Source: Rhodanobacter sp. AS-Z3 (GTDB lineage: Bacteria; Pseudomonadota; Gammaproteobacteria; Xanthomonadales; Rhodanobacteraceae). Taken from it: a stretch of 64,000 nucleotides of DNA. The first letter of the stretch is position 1. The number at the start of each line of letters is the position of its first letter. This document shows, in pieces, positions 27,474-38,100 of this stretch. The stretch is taken from positions 395,001 through 459,000 of the forward strand of contig NZ_CP119392.1 of the NCBI RefSeq assembly GCF_029224025.1. The letters run 5' to 3'. Under the pieces are notes generated by a model. It made no database searches and was not told the DNA's origin. It was given only the letters and a program-made list of their open reading frames with translations. The position numbers and the translations under genes were made by a program.

Positions 27474-27573
27474 GCTCAAAACAGTCCACCACTCAAGTTA
27501 AGTCAAGGCTAACCCGCCCTGCCGTGCGGCGAAAGCCCAAAACGCTGAATGGTAGAATCGTGCTCTTTGTCGA

Positions 27574-28731
27574 ATGGACGCAAATCCCGTGGAAGTGCAA
27601 ACGCTGCTCGCCCTGCCTGTCGTGCTGGCGCTGGAACCGGTCGAAGGCGAGCCGCCGGCGCGATTGACGCTTTCTCGCGACGAAGCCGCCGAACTGGCCG
27701 CACTGGTCGCTGCCGACCTGCACGCGCTGGTGCCGCAGGTGGAGGCGGCGCGGCTGGCACTGGCCGGCGCGCTGTTCGATCAGGTCGAATTGCTGCGTCC
27801 CGGCTTCCCGATCTGGGCCACGCTCGACGAGCTGGCCCGCCGCGTACCGCGTGGACATCTTCAGAACGTGGTGGCGTTCGGCAGCCACGACGGCCACATG
27901 CCGGCGCAGCCGCTGGAGCCTTCGGCGATCTACGCCGGCGGCCCGATGCGGTTATTGCCGATGAGCTTGCTGGCGCCGGCAGAACTGGCCGAGGAACTGT
28001 CCGAACAGCTGGAAATTCAGCTGGTTGGCCGCGGCGAAGCCGGCGCGCTGACGGCCGACTGGCTGATGCGCACGCTGGGCATCCGGCTGGAACATGTGCG
28101 TTACCTCAGTCGCAACGACTTGCTGGCGCTGACCTGCGTGCAATACGAACACGTCAATCTCGCGCCGCTGTGGGCGCTGCTGGAAACGGCCCTGCTGACC
28201 CCGGAGCGCGAAGAATCGACCATGAGCGCACGCGGACTGGCGCTGCGCTATGCGGACGGCAAAGTGCTGGCGCAGTCACCGTCGCAGTGGCTGGCCGGGC
28301 AGGCTGGCGACACGGCTGAGCGCGCGCACGGGCTGGCCGGTATCGTGTTCGAACTGCGCCAGTACGCGGCCCTGCTGGACGGCCATCAGCTGCCGCTGCA
28401 ATTGCAGCCCGGCCTGGCGCTGGCGGTGGAAGCCTGCGACGGTTATCTGCTGGAAACCCTGGCCGAAGCCGACCCCGGTTACGACCCACCAAGCCTGTTC
28501 GGTCACGAAGCGCCGGGCCTGGGCGTGGTGGCGATCAGCGTGGCCCAGCGCGGTGCGCATGCGCAACCACGCTTGCTGGCACACGCCTGGCCACTGCAAC
28601 CGCAGGCGTTGGGCAAACTGCTGGCTCGGCTGAGCGCGCGTTACGGCATCGCCGGTGATTTACATGCGCTGGGTCGGATCATGCTGGATGAACAAGGTCG
28701 GCTGACGGCGCCGGCAACGGTTCTGCACTAG
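27574..28731 (+). CDS. hypothetical protein, no recognised domain
   Basis: The 385-residue product has no signal peptide or membrane segment and is rich in Leu/Ala. It contains no motif I can name. The base composition and codon use match the core genome, and the frame has no competing strong candidate, so it is very likely real. A possible -10 box TAGAAT is at 27553-27558. It is divergent from the thiolase gene, with 100 bases between. Confidence 0.7.
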   Translation: MDANPVEVQTLLALPVVLALEPVEGEPPARLTLSRDEAAELAALVAADLHALVPQVEAARLALAGALFDQVELLRPGFPIWATLDELARRVPRGHLQNVVAFGSHDGHMPAQPLEPSAIYAGGPMRLLPMSLLAPAELAEELSEQLEIQLVGRGEAGALTADWLMRTLGIRLEHVRYLSRNDLLALTCVQYEHVNLAPLWALLETALLTPEREESTMSARGLALRYADGKVLAQSPSQWLAGQAGDTAERAHGLAGIVFELRQYAALLDGHQLPLQLQPGLALAVEACDGYLLETLAEADPGYDPPSLFGHEAPGLGVVAISVAQRGAHAQPRLLAHAWPLQPQALGKLLARLSARYGIAGDLHALGRIMLDEQGRLTAPATVLH

Positions 28732-28806
28732 CCGGTTTTCGCCCATCACGATGCAAGTGCTGAACCCGACGACGCGGTCATCTGGGCAAACCGTGCAACT
28801 CGGTGC

Positions 28807-31335
28807 ATGATGGAACCGCGCCACAGGGGGCGCCACGCTGACGGAATGACCATGCGGCCGCACAAGCCTGCCGAGGTATCGCCTTCGCTGCAAAACCGGC
28901 CAGGCTGGCCGGAGCAGGTGCTGCGCGACGCCCCCGTTCTGCTCGCCTACCTCGACCTCGACGAGCGCTTCCGTTTCGCCAACGAAACCCATCGCAGCTG
29001 GCTGGGTATTGATCCTGAGCAGCTGCTCGGTCGCCGGCTGGTCGAGGTGATCGGCCATCGCAACCACCAGCGGGCCGGGCCGGCGCTGACCACAGCCTAC
29101 GCCGGCCAACTCGCCAGTTACGAGGGCGAACTGTACAACGGCAGCGAGCGACGCTACGCCCACGGCAACTTCCAGCCCGACTTCGACGACGACGGGCGCG
29201 TCTGCGGCATCTTCACCGCGCTGGTCGACATCACCGAACGACGCAACCTGGAGTTGCAGCTGCACGAGAGTGAGCAGCGCTTCTTCAGCGCGTTCCAGCA
29301 TGCGGCGATCGGCATGGCCCTGACCAGCCCGGACGGCCGGCTGCTGCGCGTCAACACAGCGGTGTGCCAGATGCTCGGCTACGCCGAACAGGAGCTGCTA
29401 CGCAAGGACATCGTCCAGCTGAGCCACCCCGAGGACATTGCCGAAGACGAAGCGATGATGGCGCAGTTGCTCGCCGGCACGCGTGACTCCTACCAGCTGG
29501 AAAAGCGCAACTTCCACAAGGACGGCCATGTGGTGCACATCCAGCTCAGCGTGTCGCTGGTACGCGAAGCCACCGGTGCGCCGTTGTACTTCGTCTCGCA
29601 AGTGCAGGACATCAGCCAGCGCAAGGCGTTCGAGGAAGCGCTGCATCGCGAGCGCGAACTGGCCGAGGTGACCTTGCGCTCGATCGGCGACGCGGTGATC
29701 ACCACCGACCCGCACATCTGCATCACCTCGCTCAACCCGATTGCCGAGGCGATGACCGGCTGGAGCAGCGCCGAAGCCCGTGGCCGGCCGATCGAGGAAA
29801 TTTTCCAGCTGTTTGACGCGGAAGATGGCCGCAGCGTGGCCAACCCCCTGCGCGCCGCCATCGAACAAAACGCCATTGTCGACCTGGCCGGCAAGACCAT
29901 GCTGCGCCACCGCCACGGTTTCGACACGCCGGTAGAAGATTCCTCGGCGCCGATCCACGACCATGCCGGCAACGTGATCGGCGGCGTGCTGGTATTCCAC
30001 GACGTCAGCGAAAATCGCTCGCTGGCCTTGAAGATGATCCACCTGACCCAGCACGACACCTTGACCGGCCTGCCCAATCGCAGCCAGTTGCCCGGCCACG
30101 TCGAGCGCGCCATCGCCACGGCCAGCCGCCGCCAGCAGCGGGCAGCCTTGCTGTATATCGATCTGGACAATTTCAAGCGGATCAATGAACTGATTGGTCC
30201 TGCTGCTGGCGACCAGGTCTTGCGCAGCTTCGTCAGTCAACTGCAGCGCGGGCTGTCCGGCGATGAGTTGTTGATCCGCTACGGCGGCGATGAGTTCGTG
30301 GTGGTGCTGCCACACGTGGACAGCGCCGGCGAGGTGGCGCGCCTGTGCCAGACGCTGATCAACCACGGCGAACAGACACGCGTTGCCGGCCTGCCCGGCG
30401 AGTCACTGCACCTCAGCATCGGCGTCAGTATTTTTCCGGACGACGCGAGCAACGCCGACGAACTCTTGCAGCACGCCGAGACCGCGATACTGGCTGCCAA
30501 GGTACAAGGCCAGCATGGCTATCGCTTTTTTACGCCGTCGATGGACGAGCGTGCGCGCGCACACCGACGCCTCGAAACCGGTCTGCGCCAGGCGCTGTCA
30601 CGCAACGAGCTGAAGCTGCATTACCAGCCCAAGGTGGACGCCCACAGCAAGCGCATCGTCGGCGCCGAGGCCTTGCTGCGCTGGCAAGTGAACGAACGCG
30701 ACTATTCGCGCCCGGACGAATTCATTCCGGTGGCGGAAGACACCGGACTAATCCTGCCGATCGGCACCTGGGTGCTGCGCCAGGCATGCCGCCAGGCCCG
30801 CATGTGGCAGCAGGCCGGGCAGCCGATTCCCATTTCCGTGAACGTGTCGCCGCTGCAGTTCCAGCATGCCGAGTTCTACAGCTGGCTGGATGACGTGCTG
30901 GAGGAAAGCGGACTGGACGCCAGCCTGCTCGAACTGGAACTGACCGAGCGCATGGTGATGTCCGGTGGCGAAGCCACCACCCGGCTGTTGCAGCGAATCC
31001 GGCAGCGCGGCGTGCGCCTGTCACTGGACGACTTCGGTACCGGTTATTGCAGCCTGTCTTATCTGAAGCACTTCCCGATCGACGCGCTGAAAATCGATCG
31101 CATGTTCGTGCGCGACATCACCACGGATCACGACACCGCCACCATCACCAGCGCAATCATCGCGATGGCACGCAGCCTCAACAAGGACGTGATCGCGGAA
31201 GGCGTGGAAACCCACGAGCAAGGCAGCTTCCTGCGGCATGCCGGTTGCTCACAGCTGCAGGGCTATTTGTACGGCGTGCCGATGCCGGCGGCGGAGCTGC
31301 AGAAGCTGCTCGCCAGGCCAGCACAAGAGCCATAA
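28807..31335 (+). CDS. PAS-GGDEF-EAL cyclic-di-GMP enzyme
   Basis: Signalling protein predicted to make and/or break cyclic di-GMP. The 842-residue product has three PAS-type sensor units (about 40-150, 155-280, 285-410) and no clear membrane segment. The GGDEF domain has an intact RYGGDEF near residue 495. The EAL domain has GAEALLRW (E621) and DDFGTGYCSLSYL, the loop needed for phosphodiesterase activity. Both halves thus keep their signature residues. Which activity dominates cannot be told from the sequence. Further in-frame starts exist at 28846 and 28852. Confidence 0.88.
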   Translation: MMEPRHRGRHADGMTMRPHKPAEVSPSLQNRPGWPEQVLRDAPVLLAYLDLDERFRFANETHRSWLGIDPEQLLGRRLVEVIGHRNHQRAGPALTTAYAGQLASYEGELYNGSERRYAHGNFQPDFDDDGRVCGIFTALVDITERRNLELQLHESEQRFFSAFQHAAIGMALTSPDGRLLRVNTAVCQMLGYAEQELLRKDIVQLSHPEDIAEDEAMMAQLLAGTRDSYQLEKRNFHKDGHVVHIQLSVSLVREATGAPLYFVSQVQDISQRKAFEEALHRERELAEVTLRSIGDAVITTDPHICITSLNPIAEAMTGWSSAEARGRPIEEIFQLFDAEDGRSVANPLRAAIEQNAIVDLAGKTMLRHRHGFDTPVEDSSAPIHDHAGNVIGGVLVFHDVSENRSLALKMIHLTQHDTLTGLPNRSQLPGHVERAIATASRRQQRAALLYIDLDNFKRINELIGPAAGDQVLRSFVSQLQRGLSGDELLIRYGGDEFVVVLPHVDSAGEVARLCQTLINHGEQTRVAGLPGESLHLSIGVSIFPDDASNADELLQHAETAILAAKVQGQHGYRFFTPSMDERARAHRRLETGLRQALSRNELKLHYQPKVDAHSKRIVGAEALLRWQVNERDYSRPDEFIPVAEDTGLILPIGTWVLRQACRQARMWQQAGQPIPISVNVSPLQFQHAEFYSWLDDVLEESGLDASLLELELTERMVMSGGEATTRLLQRIRQRGVRLSLDDFGTGYCSLSYLKHFPIDALKIDRMFVRDITTDHDTATITSAIIAMARSLNKDVIAEGVETHEQGSFLRHAGCSQLQGYLYGVPMPAAELQKLLARPAQEP

Positions 31336-31342
31336 CGGTCAT

Positions 31343-31359
31343 GGCGGACAGTGTCCGCC
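31343..31359. repeat. AGT-loop palindrome
   Basis: GGCGGAC-AGT-GTCCGCC, a perfect 7-bp stem, lies just after the GGDEF-EAL stop codon. It resembles the hairpin at 16779-16797. A related half-conserved inverted GGGCA/TGCCC pair lies at about 31424-31438. It may end or protect the transcript. Confidence 0.4.
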
Positions 31360-31483
31360 CTGCGAGGCACCGACCCCACGGAAACGGCGAACCATTGCCG
31401 CCTTGCGAAGCTGCTGAGGCGCAGGGCAAGCACTGCCCGCCGGCTGTTCTCACGCGCCGCCCGAGCAGCGGGCCATTGCCAGG

Positions 31484-31939
31484 CTACGCCGGCAGCGGCA
31501 TCTCGTACATGAAGTAATGGCAACGCTGCATGCCTAGTCCCTCGTACGTAGCCTGGGCGTGCCGGTTCTCCGTTTCAACATACAAGCGCAGGCCCACCGC
31601 GCCCGACTGCGCGGCACGTTGTTCCACCTCGGCATACAGCGCGCGGAAGACACCCGCGCGACGCGCGGCAGGCACCACGTAAACACTTTGTACCCACCAG
31701 AAGTCGCCACAGCGCCAGTCGCTCCATTCGCGCGTCACCAGCAGGCTGCCGACCGGCTCGCCATCGCGTTCGGCCACCAGATAAAAGCCGCGCTGGGCCT
31801 GCTCGAAGACGCCGTTGACCCCGCGCGTGAGCGTCGCCAGGTCAAGTTTCTTGTGCTCGGTTTCCCACGCCATGGAGGCATTCCACTCGACCAGCGCAGC
31901 GAGATCGGCGGGCAGGGCGGGGCGAATCGTCAAGGGCAC
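31484..31939 (-). CDS. GNAT-family N-acetyltransferase
   Basis: Acetyl-CoA-dependent acetyltransferase of 151 residues. The core motif is WVQSVYVVPAARRAGVFRAL, the acetyl-CoA pyrophosphate-binding loop. The C-terminus is NRHAQATYEGLGM, typical of the family. The substrate is unknown. The start codon is a GTG. It is convergent with the GGDEF-EAL gene and divergent from the large glucan synthase gene. Confidence 0.82.
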   Translation of the reverse strand: MPLTIRPALPADLAALVEWNASMAWETEHKKLDLATLTRGVNGVFEQAQRGFYLVAERDGEPVGSLLVTREWSDWRCGDFWWVQSVYVVPAARRAGVFRALYAEVEQRAAQSGAVGLRLYVETENRHAQATYEGLGMQRCHYFMYEMPLPA

Positions 31940-32115
31940 GGCGTGACTCCGGTCAGTTGGGTTGGCCCATCGTAGCGTGCATGTCCTTCACATGAGCGCG
32001 CGTAGCCTTGAGCGGAACGACGGCGGCAGCGATCCGACGTGTCAGCCCTGCACCGCCGGCTCCGCGCCGTGGCGCCCGTCATCGTTCCCCGGCCACGCCA
32101 CAAGGAACTCTTCGG

Positions 32116-35100
32116 TTGAATATCGGCAATTTCCTCGACCTGCTCAAGCTGCGTCGGTTGAACGCATTCCGGCGCCGACGCGCTGCCGCACGCAGCCGAC
32201 CGGAGCAGGAGCCCGCCTTGCGCGCCGAACTGTTCAGCGCCGAGCAGATGGAACGGCACGGCCGCGCGCTGGCTGCTCAGCATCGACTCAGTGCACGACG
32301 CAACGCGGATTTGCTGCTGGCGCGACTGGCCGACAATGAAGCGGTGCTGGCGCATACCTGCGAGCGGCTCACCCACGCCACCCGCAAGCGGTTGCGGATC
32401 ACCCCGGCAGGCGAATGGCTGCTGGACAACTTCTATCTGATCGAAGAGCAGATCCGGATCGCCCGGCGGCATCTGCCCAAAGGCTATAGCCGCGAACTGT
32501 CGCGGCTGGCGCAGGGGCCGTCGGCCGGTCTTCCGCGCGTTTACGACATCGCCCTGGAAATCATTTCGCACGGTGATGGCCGGGTCGATACACAGAGCCT
32601 GCAGCGCTTCATCCACGCCTATCAGGAAGTCTCGCCGCTGAAACTGGGCGAGTTGTGGGCCATTCCGATCATGTTGCGGCTGGCCCTGATCGAGAACCTG
32701 CGCCGGGTGGCCGCCCGCGTGATGGCCGATTGGCGCTATCGCGGCCAGGCCGCGCGCTGGGCCGACAACCTGGTGGCCACCACCGAACGCGATCCCAATT
32801 CGGTCGTGCTGGTTGTCGCCGACATGGCCCGTTCGGAGCCGCCGATGAACGGCCCGTTCGTGGCCGAGATGGCGCGGCGGCTGCAAGGTCAGAGTCCGGC
32901 ACTGGCACTGCCATTGAGCTGGATCGAACAGCGGCTGGCGGCATCGGGACAAAGTATCGAACACTTGGTGCAGGCCGAAGCGCAGCAGCAGGCCACCAAT
33001 CAGGTCACCATCAGCAACAGTATCGGCAGCCTGCGCACGCTGGCGGCGATCGACTGGCGCGACTTCACCGAACAATCCAGTCTGGTCGAACACAGTCTGC
33101 GCAATGACCCGGCCGGCATCTACGCGGCGATGGATTTCGCCACCCGTGACCGCTATCGCCACGTGGTCGAATCGATCGCCCGCCAGCACAAGTTGACCGA
33201 GCAGGCGGTCGCCGATGCCGCCATTGCGCTGAGTACCGCCGCCACCGAGCCCGCTTCGCTGGCGCGCCATGTCGGCTACTTCCTGATCGACCACGGTCGC
33301 CGCGAACTGGAACAGCATCTGCGCATCCGGCCGCGTGCGAGGGTACGCATACGGCGCGCGTTCGATCGCGCACCGCTGCCGATCTACCTCGGTGTACTGG
33401 TCTTGCTCACACTCGGCTTTGCCGAGCCGCTGATCGCCGCTGCGGCACAGGATCGTCTGCCGCTGTGGACCTTGATCGCGATCGCCATACCGGCGGTGAT
33501 CCTGGCCAGCCAACTCGGACTGAGCCTGCTCAACTGGCTGGCCACGCTTTCCATCGCGCCGCAGCCGTTGCCGCGGATGGACTATTCGCGCGGCATCCCG
33601 GCACCCGCGCGCACCCTGGTGGCGATTCCCAGCCTGTTTGCCAGCCCGCAGGATGTGGAAGAACTGGTCGAAGCGCTGGAAGTTCGCTTCCTCGGCAATC
33701 GCGACGAACACCTGCATTTCGCCCTGCTGACCGACTTCACCGACGCTGACAGCGAGACGCTGCCCGGCGACGAAGCGCTGCTGCAACTTGCGCAACGGCG
33801 TATCGAGGCGCTCAACGACCGTTACGCCAGCGCTGCGGCGGACCGCTTCTTCCTGTTCCATCGGCCACGGCGCTGGAATGCGGCCGAGCAAGCCTGGATG
33901 GGCCACGAGCGCAAGCGCGGCAAGCTGGCGGACCTCAACACGTTGCTGCGCGGCGGCGGCAGCAATGCTTTCATGCGCGTGGTCGGCGACATCGCCTCAC
34001 TGCCGCCCGTGCAATACGTGATCACCCTGGATACCGATACCGAACTGCCGCGCGATGCGGCCAAAGCGTTTGTGGGCACCATCGATCATCCACTCAATCG
34101 CGCGGTGTACGACCCGGAACAACGGCGCGTGGTCAGCGGCTACGCGATCCTGCAGCCGCGCGTGGGGATCAGCCTGCCCAGCACCGCGCGTTCGCGCTAC
34201 GCGCAGTTGTACGGCAGCGATGCCGGCATCGATCCGTATACCCAGATGGTTTCAGACGTCTATCAGGACGTGTTCGGCGAAGGCTCGTTCATCGGCAAAG
34301 GCATTTACGCCGTCGATGCATTCGAGCGCACGCTGGATGGCCGCTTTCCGGAAAACCGCATCCTCAGCCACGACCTGGTCGAAGGCTGCCATGCACGCTC
34401 GGGTCTGCTCAGCGACGCGCAATTATTTGAAGCGTATCCCTCGCGCTACAGCGCCGACGTCAAGCGCCGGCATCGCTGGATTCGCGGCGACTGGCAACTG
34501 TTGCCATGGCTGCTGCCATGGGCGCCCACTGCGCGTGACGGTTGGCAACGCAACGCGCTGACCGCGTTGTCGCGCTGGAAAATTCTGGACAATCTGCGCC
34601 GCTCGCTGGTGCCGGCGGCGGTCGTCATCCTGCTGCTGCTCGGCTGGCTGGTGATCACACCGGCACTGTCCTGGACGGTAGCCGTGCTGGCGATGGTGCT
34701 GGTACCACCGCTGTTGTCGGCGTTGCTGGACCTGGTGCAGAAACCGCGCGACGTGGAGCTCGACCAGCACCTGCGCGCAGGCCTGCATGCCGGCATGCAG
34801 CACTTCGCGCGCATGACACTCGGCTTGGCATGGTTGCCGCACGAGGCTTACTACCATCTTGATGCGATCCTGCGCACGCTGTGGCGCATGGCGGTCAGCC
34901 ATCGACACCTGCTGCAGTGGCAGCCATCGCTGGATGTGGAACGACGCAGCAGCAACGCCGCGTCGGTCTGGCGCCTGATGTGGATCGGTCCTGCGCTGGC
35001 GCTGCTGGTGGCAGCCGTGTTGGTGCTGCATCGACCCGTGACGTTGTGGCTGGCCGCGCCGCTACTGCTGTTGTGGCTGGCGTCGCCTGCACTGGCCGGC

Positions 35101-38100
35101 TGGATCAGCCAGCCGCGCACCGAAGACACGTTCGTGCCGGATGCCAGCCAGCAGCGTTTCCTGCGCACGCTGGCGCGGCAAACCTGGTCATTCTTCGATG
35201 TGCACGTGAACGCGGATGATCACTGGCTGCCGCCGGACAATCTGCAGGAACAACCCGGCCCGGTCGTTGCGCATCGCACGTCGCCAACCAATATCGGCAT
35301 GGCCTTGCTGGCCGGACTGGCCGCGCACGACTTCGGTTTTCTTGGCAGTGCGCGCCTGCTGGAACGCACCCGGTTGACTCTCACCACCATGCAGCGGTTG
35401 CCGCGTTATCGCGGTCACTTCTACAACTGGTACGACACGCAAAGTCTGCAACCGCTGGCACCGTTGTATGTGTCGTCGGTGGACAGCGGCAACCTGGCCG
35501 GCCACCTGCTCACCCTGGCGCCGGGACTGCTCGAACTGGTCGAAGCACCGGTGTTCGGTACGCCACTGCTGCAAGGTCTGCTCGATACGCTGGAATTGCT
35601 GCACGATGTGCTTGATCGCCGTGTTGTCGGCTCGCTCGATCCGCTGCGACAAGCGTTGCACGACGCGATTGCCACACCACCAACGACGAGCGCTGCGGTT
35701 CTGCTGCTGCTCGCCACGTTGCGCGACCATACGGACGCGCTGGCCGGGTCACTCGACCTGCCCGCCGACAGCGATGGGTACTTCTGGCTGGACGCGCTGT
35801 GCAACCAGGCCGACGAGTTGCACCGTGATGCCGCACTGCTTGAACTTGACCCGCCAGCGGACGAAGAGGTTGGCTTCAGCGGCATTCCCACGCTGCAGCA
35901 ACTGGCTCGTATCGAACCGTTGTGCTGGCCGGATGCGGCCGATGCCGAGGGAGTGCGCGAACGCGCTGTTGCACGCATCGCCTTGATCGAGCAGTTGGCG
36001 CACCTGGCCGTCGAACTGGCACAGATGGATTACCGCTTCCTGTATGACAGCACGCGAGACCTGTTGTCGATCGGCTACAACGTCGACCAGCATCGGCGCG
36101 ATGCGAGCTTCTACGACCTGCTGGCCTCGGAGGCGCGGCTGGCCAGTTTCGTGGCCATCGCGCAGGGCCAGTTGCCCACCGACAACTGGTTCGCACTGGG
36201 CCGCTTGTTGACCACCGTGGGCGGCGAGCCGGTGCTGCTGTCGTGGACCGGCTCGATGTTTGAGTACCTGATGCCGAACCTGGTGATGCCCGGTTTTGAA
36301 GGCACCCTGCTCGACCAGACCTGCCGCGCGGCGGTGGCGCGGCAAATCGAATACGGCAATCAGCTCGGTATTCCGTGGGGCGTTTCCGAATCCGGCTACA
36401 ACACGCTGGATGCACACTTCACCTATCAATACCGCGCGTTCGGTGTACCCGGACTGGGGCTGAAGCGCGGCCTCGGCGACGACGTGGTGATTGCGCCCTA
36501 TGCCAGCGCGCTGGCGATGATGGTGGCGCCCGCGGCGGCCACGAAAAACCTGCAGCGGCTAAGCGAAGCCGGCGCACGCGCGCGCTACGGTTTGTACGAA
36601 GCGATCGACTACACCCCGGCACGCCTGCCGCTGGGCCAGGACGCCGCCATCGTGCGGCAGTTCATGGCCCACCACCAGGGCATGAGCCTGCTGGCGCTGG
36701 GTTACACCCTGCTCGATCGGCCGATGCAACGGCGCTTTGAATCCCACCCGCAATTCCGCGCCAGCAGCCTGTTGCTGCAAGAGCGCGTGCCGCGCACCGC
36801 CGCCGAATACCTGCACGCCAGCGGCTTCCCCGAACGCGACGGCGGCAGCCACGCCGCCGAGACGCGGCTGCGCGTATTCACCGACCCCGATCGCGCCTTG
36901 CCCGCCGTGCAACTGCTTTCCAACGGTCGCTACCACGTCATGCTCAGCAGCGGCGGCGGTGGCTACAGCCGACGCGGCGAGCTTGCGCTCACGCGCTGGC
37001 ACGAAGACGTCACCCGCGATCACTGGGGCACGTTCTGTTATCTGCGCGATGTCAGCAGCAACGCTCATTGGTCTACCGCGTTCCAGCCGACCTGCACCAA
37101 GACCGAATTGTTCGAGGCGATTTTCTCCGAGGCCCGTGCCGAGTTCCGCGTGCGTGAGCGTGAGTTCGACGCCCACACCGAGATCGCGGTGTCGCCGGAA
37201 GACGATGTCGAGTTGCGCCGCACCCGCGTGACCAACCGCAGCCGCACGCGGCGCACCATCGAGCTGACCAGCTATGCGGAAGTAGTACTGGCGCCACCGA
37301 TTGCCGATGCGCTGCATCCAGCCTTCAGCAAATTGTTCGTGCAGACCGAACTGGTGCCCGAACTGCAGGCGATCGTGTGCACCCGACGGCCTCGTTCGGC
37401 CGGCGAACACATGCCCTCGATGTTCCACCTGCTGGCCGTACACGACGCCAAGATCGACGAGATTTCCTACGAGACCGATCGCGCGCGCTTCATCGGTCGC
37501 GGCCGCAGCACCGCCAATCCGCAAGTGCTCGACCTCGATCACGCACAACTGTCGAACAGCGAGGGCTCGGTGCTCGACCCCGTCATGGCGATCCGCTGTC
37601 GCATCACCCTGGAACCCGACCAGACCGCCATCGTCGACTTCGTCAGCGGCATCGCCGAGCAACGCGAGGGTTGCCTGCAATTGATCGGCAAATATCGCGA
37701 CCGTCCGTTGGCCTCACGCGTGTTCAACCTGGCCTGGACGCACAGCCAGGTGCTGCTGCGCCAACTCAACGCCAGCATCACCGACGCGCAGTTGTACGAA
37801 CACATGGCCACCAGCATTTTGTATCCGAACCCCAGCCTGCGTGCTCCGGCGGGGGTACTGCGCGCCAACCGTCGTGGCCAATCGGGCCTGTGGGGCCAAT
37901 CCATCTCCGGTGACCTGCCGATTGTTCTGCTGCAAATTGCCAGCCCCTCGCGGATCGAGCTGGTGCGCCAGTTGGTGCAGGCGCATGCGTACTGGCGGCT
38001 GAAAGGGCTGGCGGTGGATCTGGTGATCTGGAACGAAGACCGCGCCGGCTATCGGCAGGAACTGCAGGACCAGATCATGGGCTTGATCGCCTCGGGCAGC

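Noticed and set aside
26013..27512. 499-codon plus-strand frame opposite the thiolase gene
   Set aside because: The thiolase active-site motifs are on the minus strand; this frame is compositional noise.
31930..33906. 658-codon minus-strand frame opposite the start of the glucan synthase gene
   Set aside because: Antisense shadow: Arg/Gln/His-rich, no motifs, while the plus-strand frame has clear membrane helices and family sequence.
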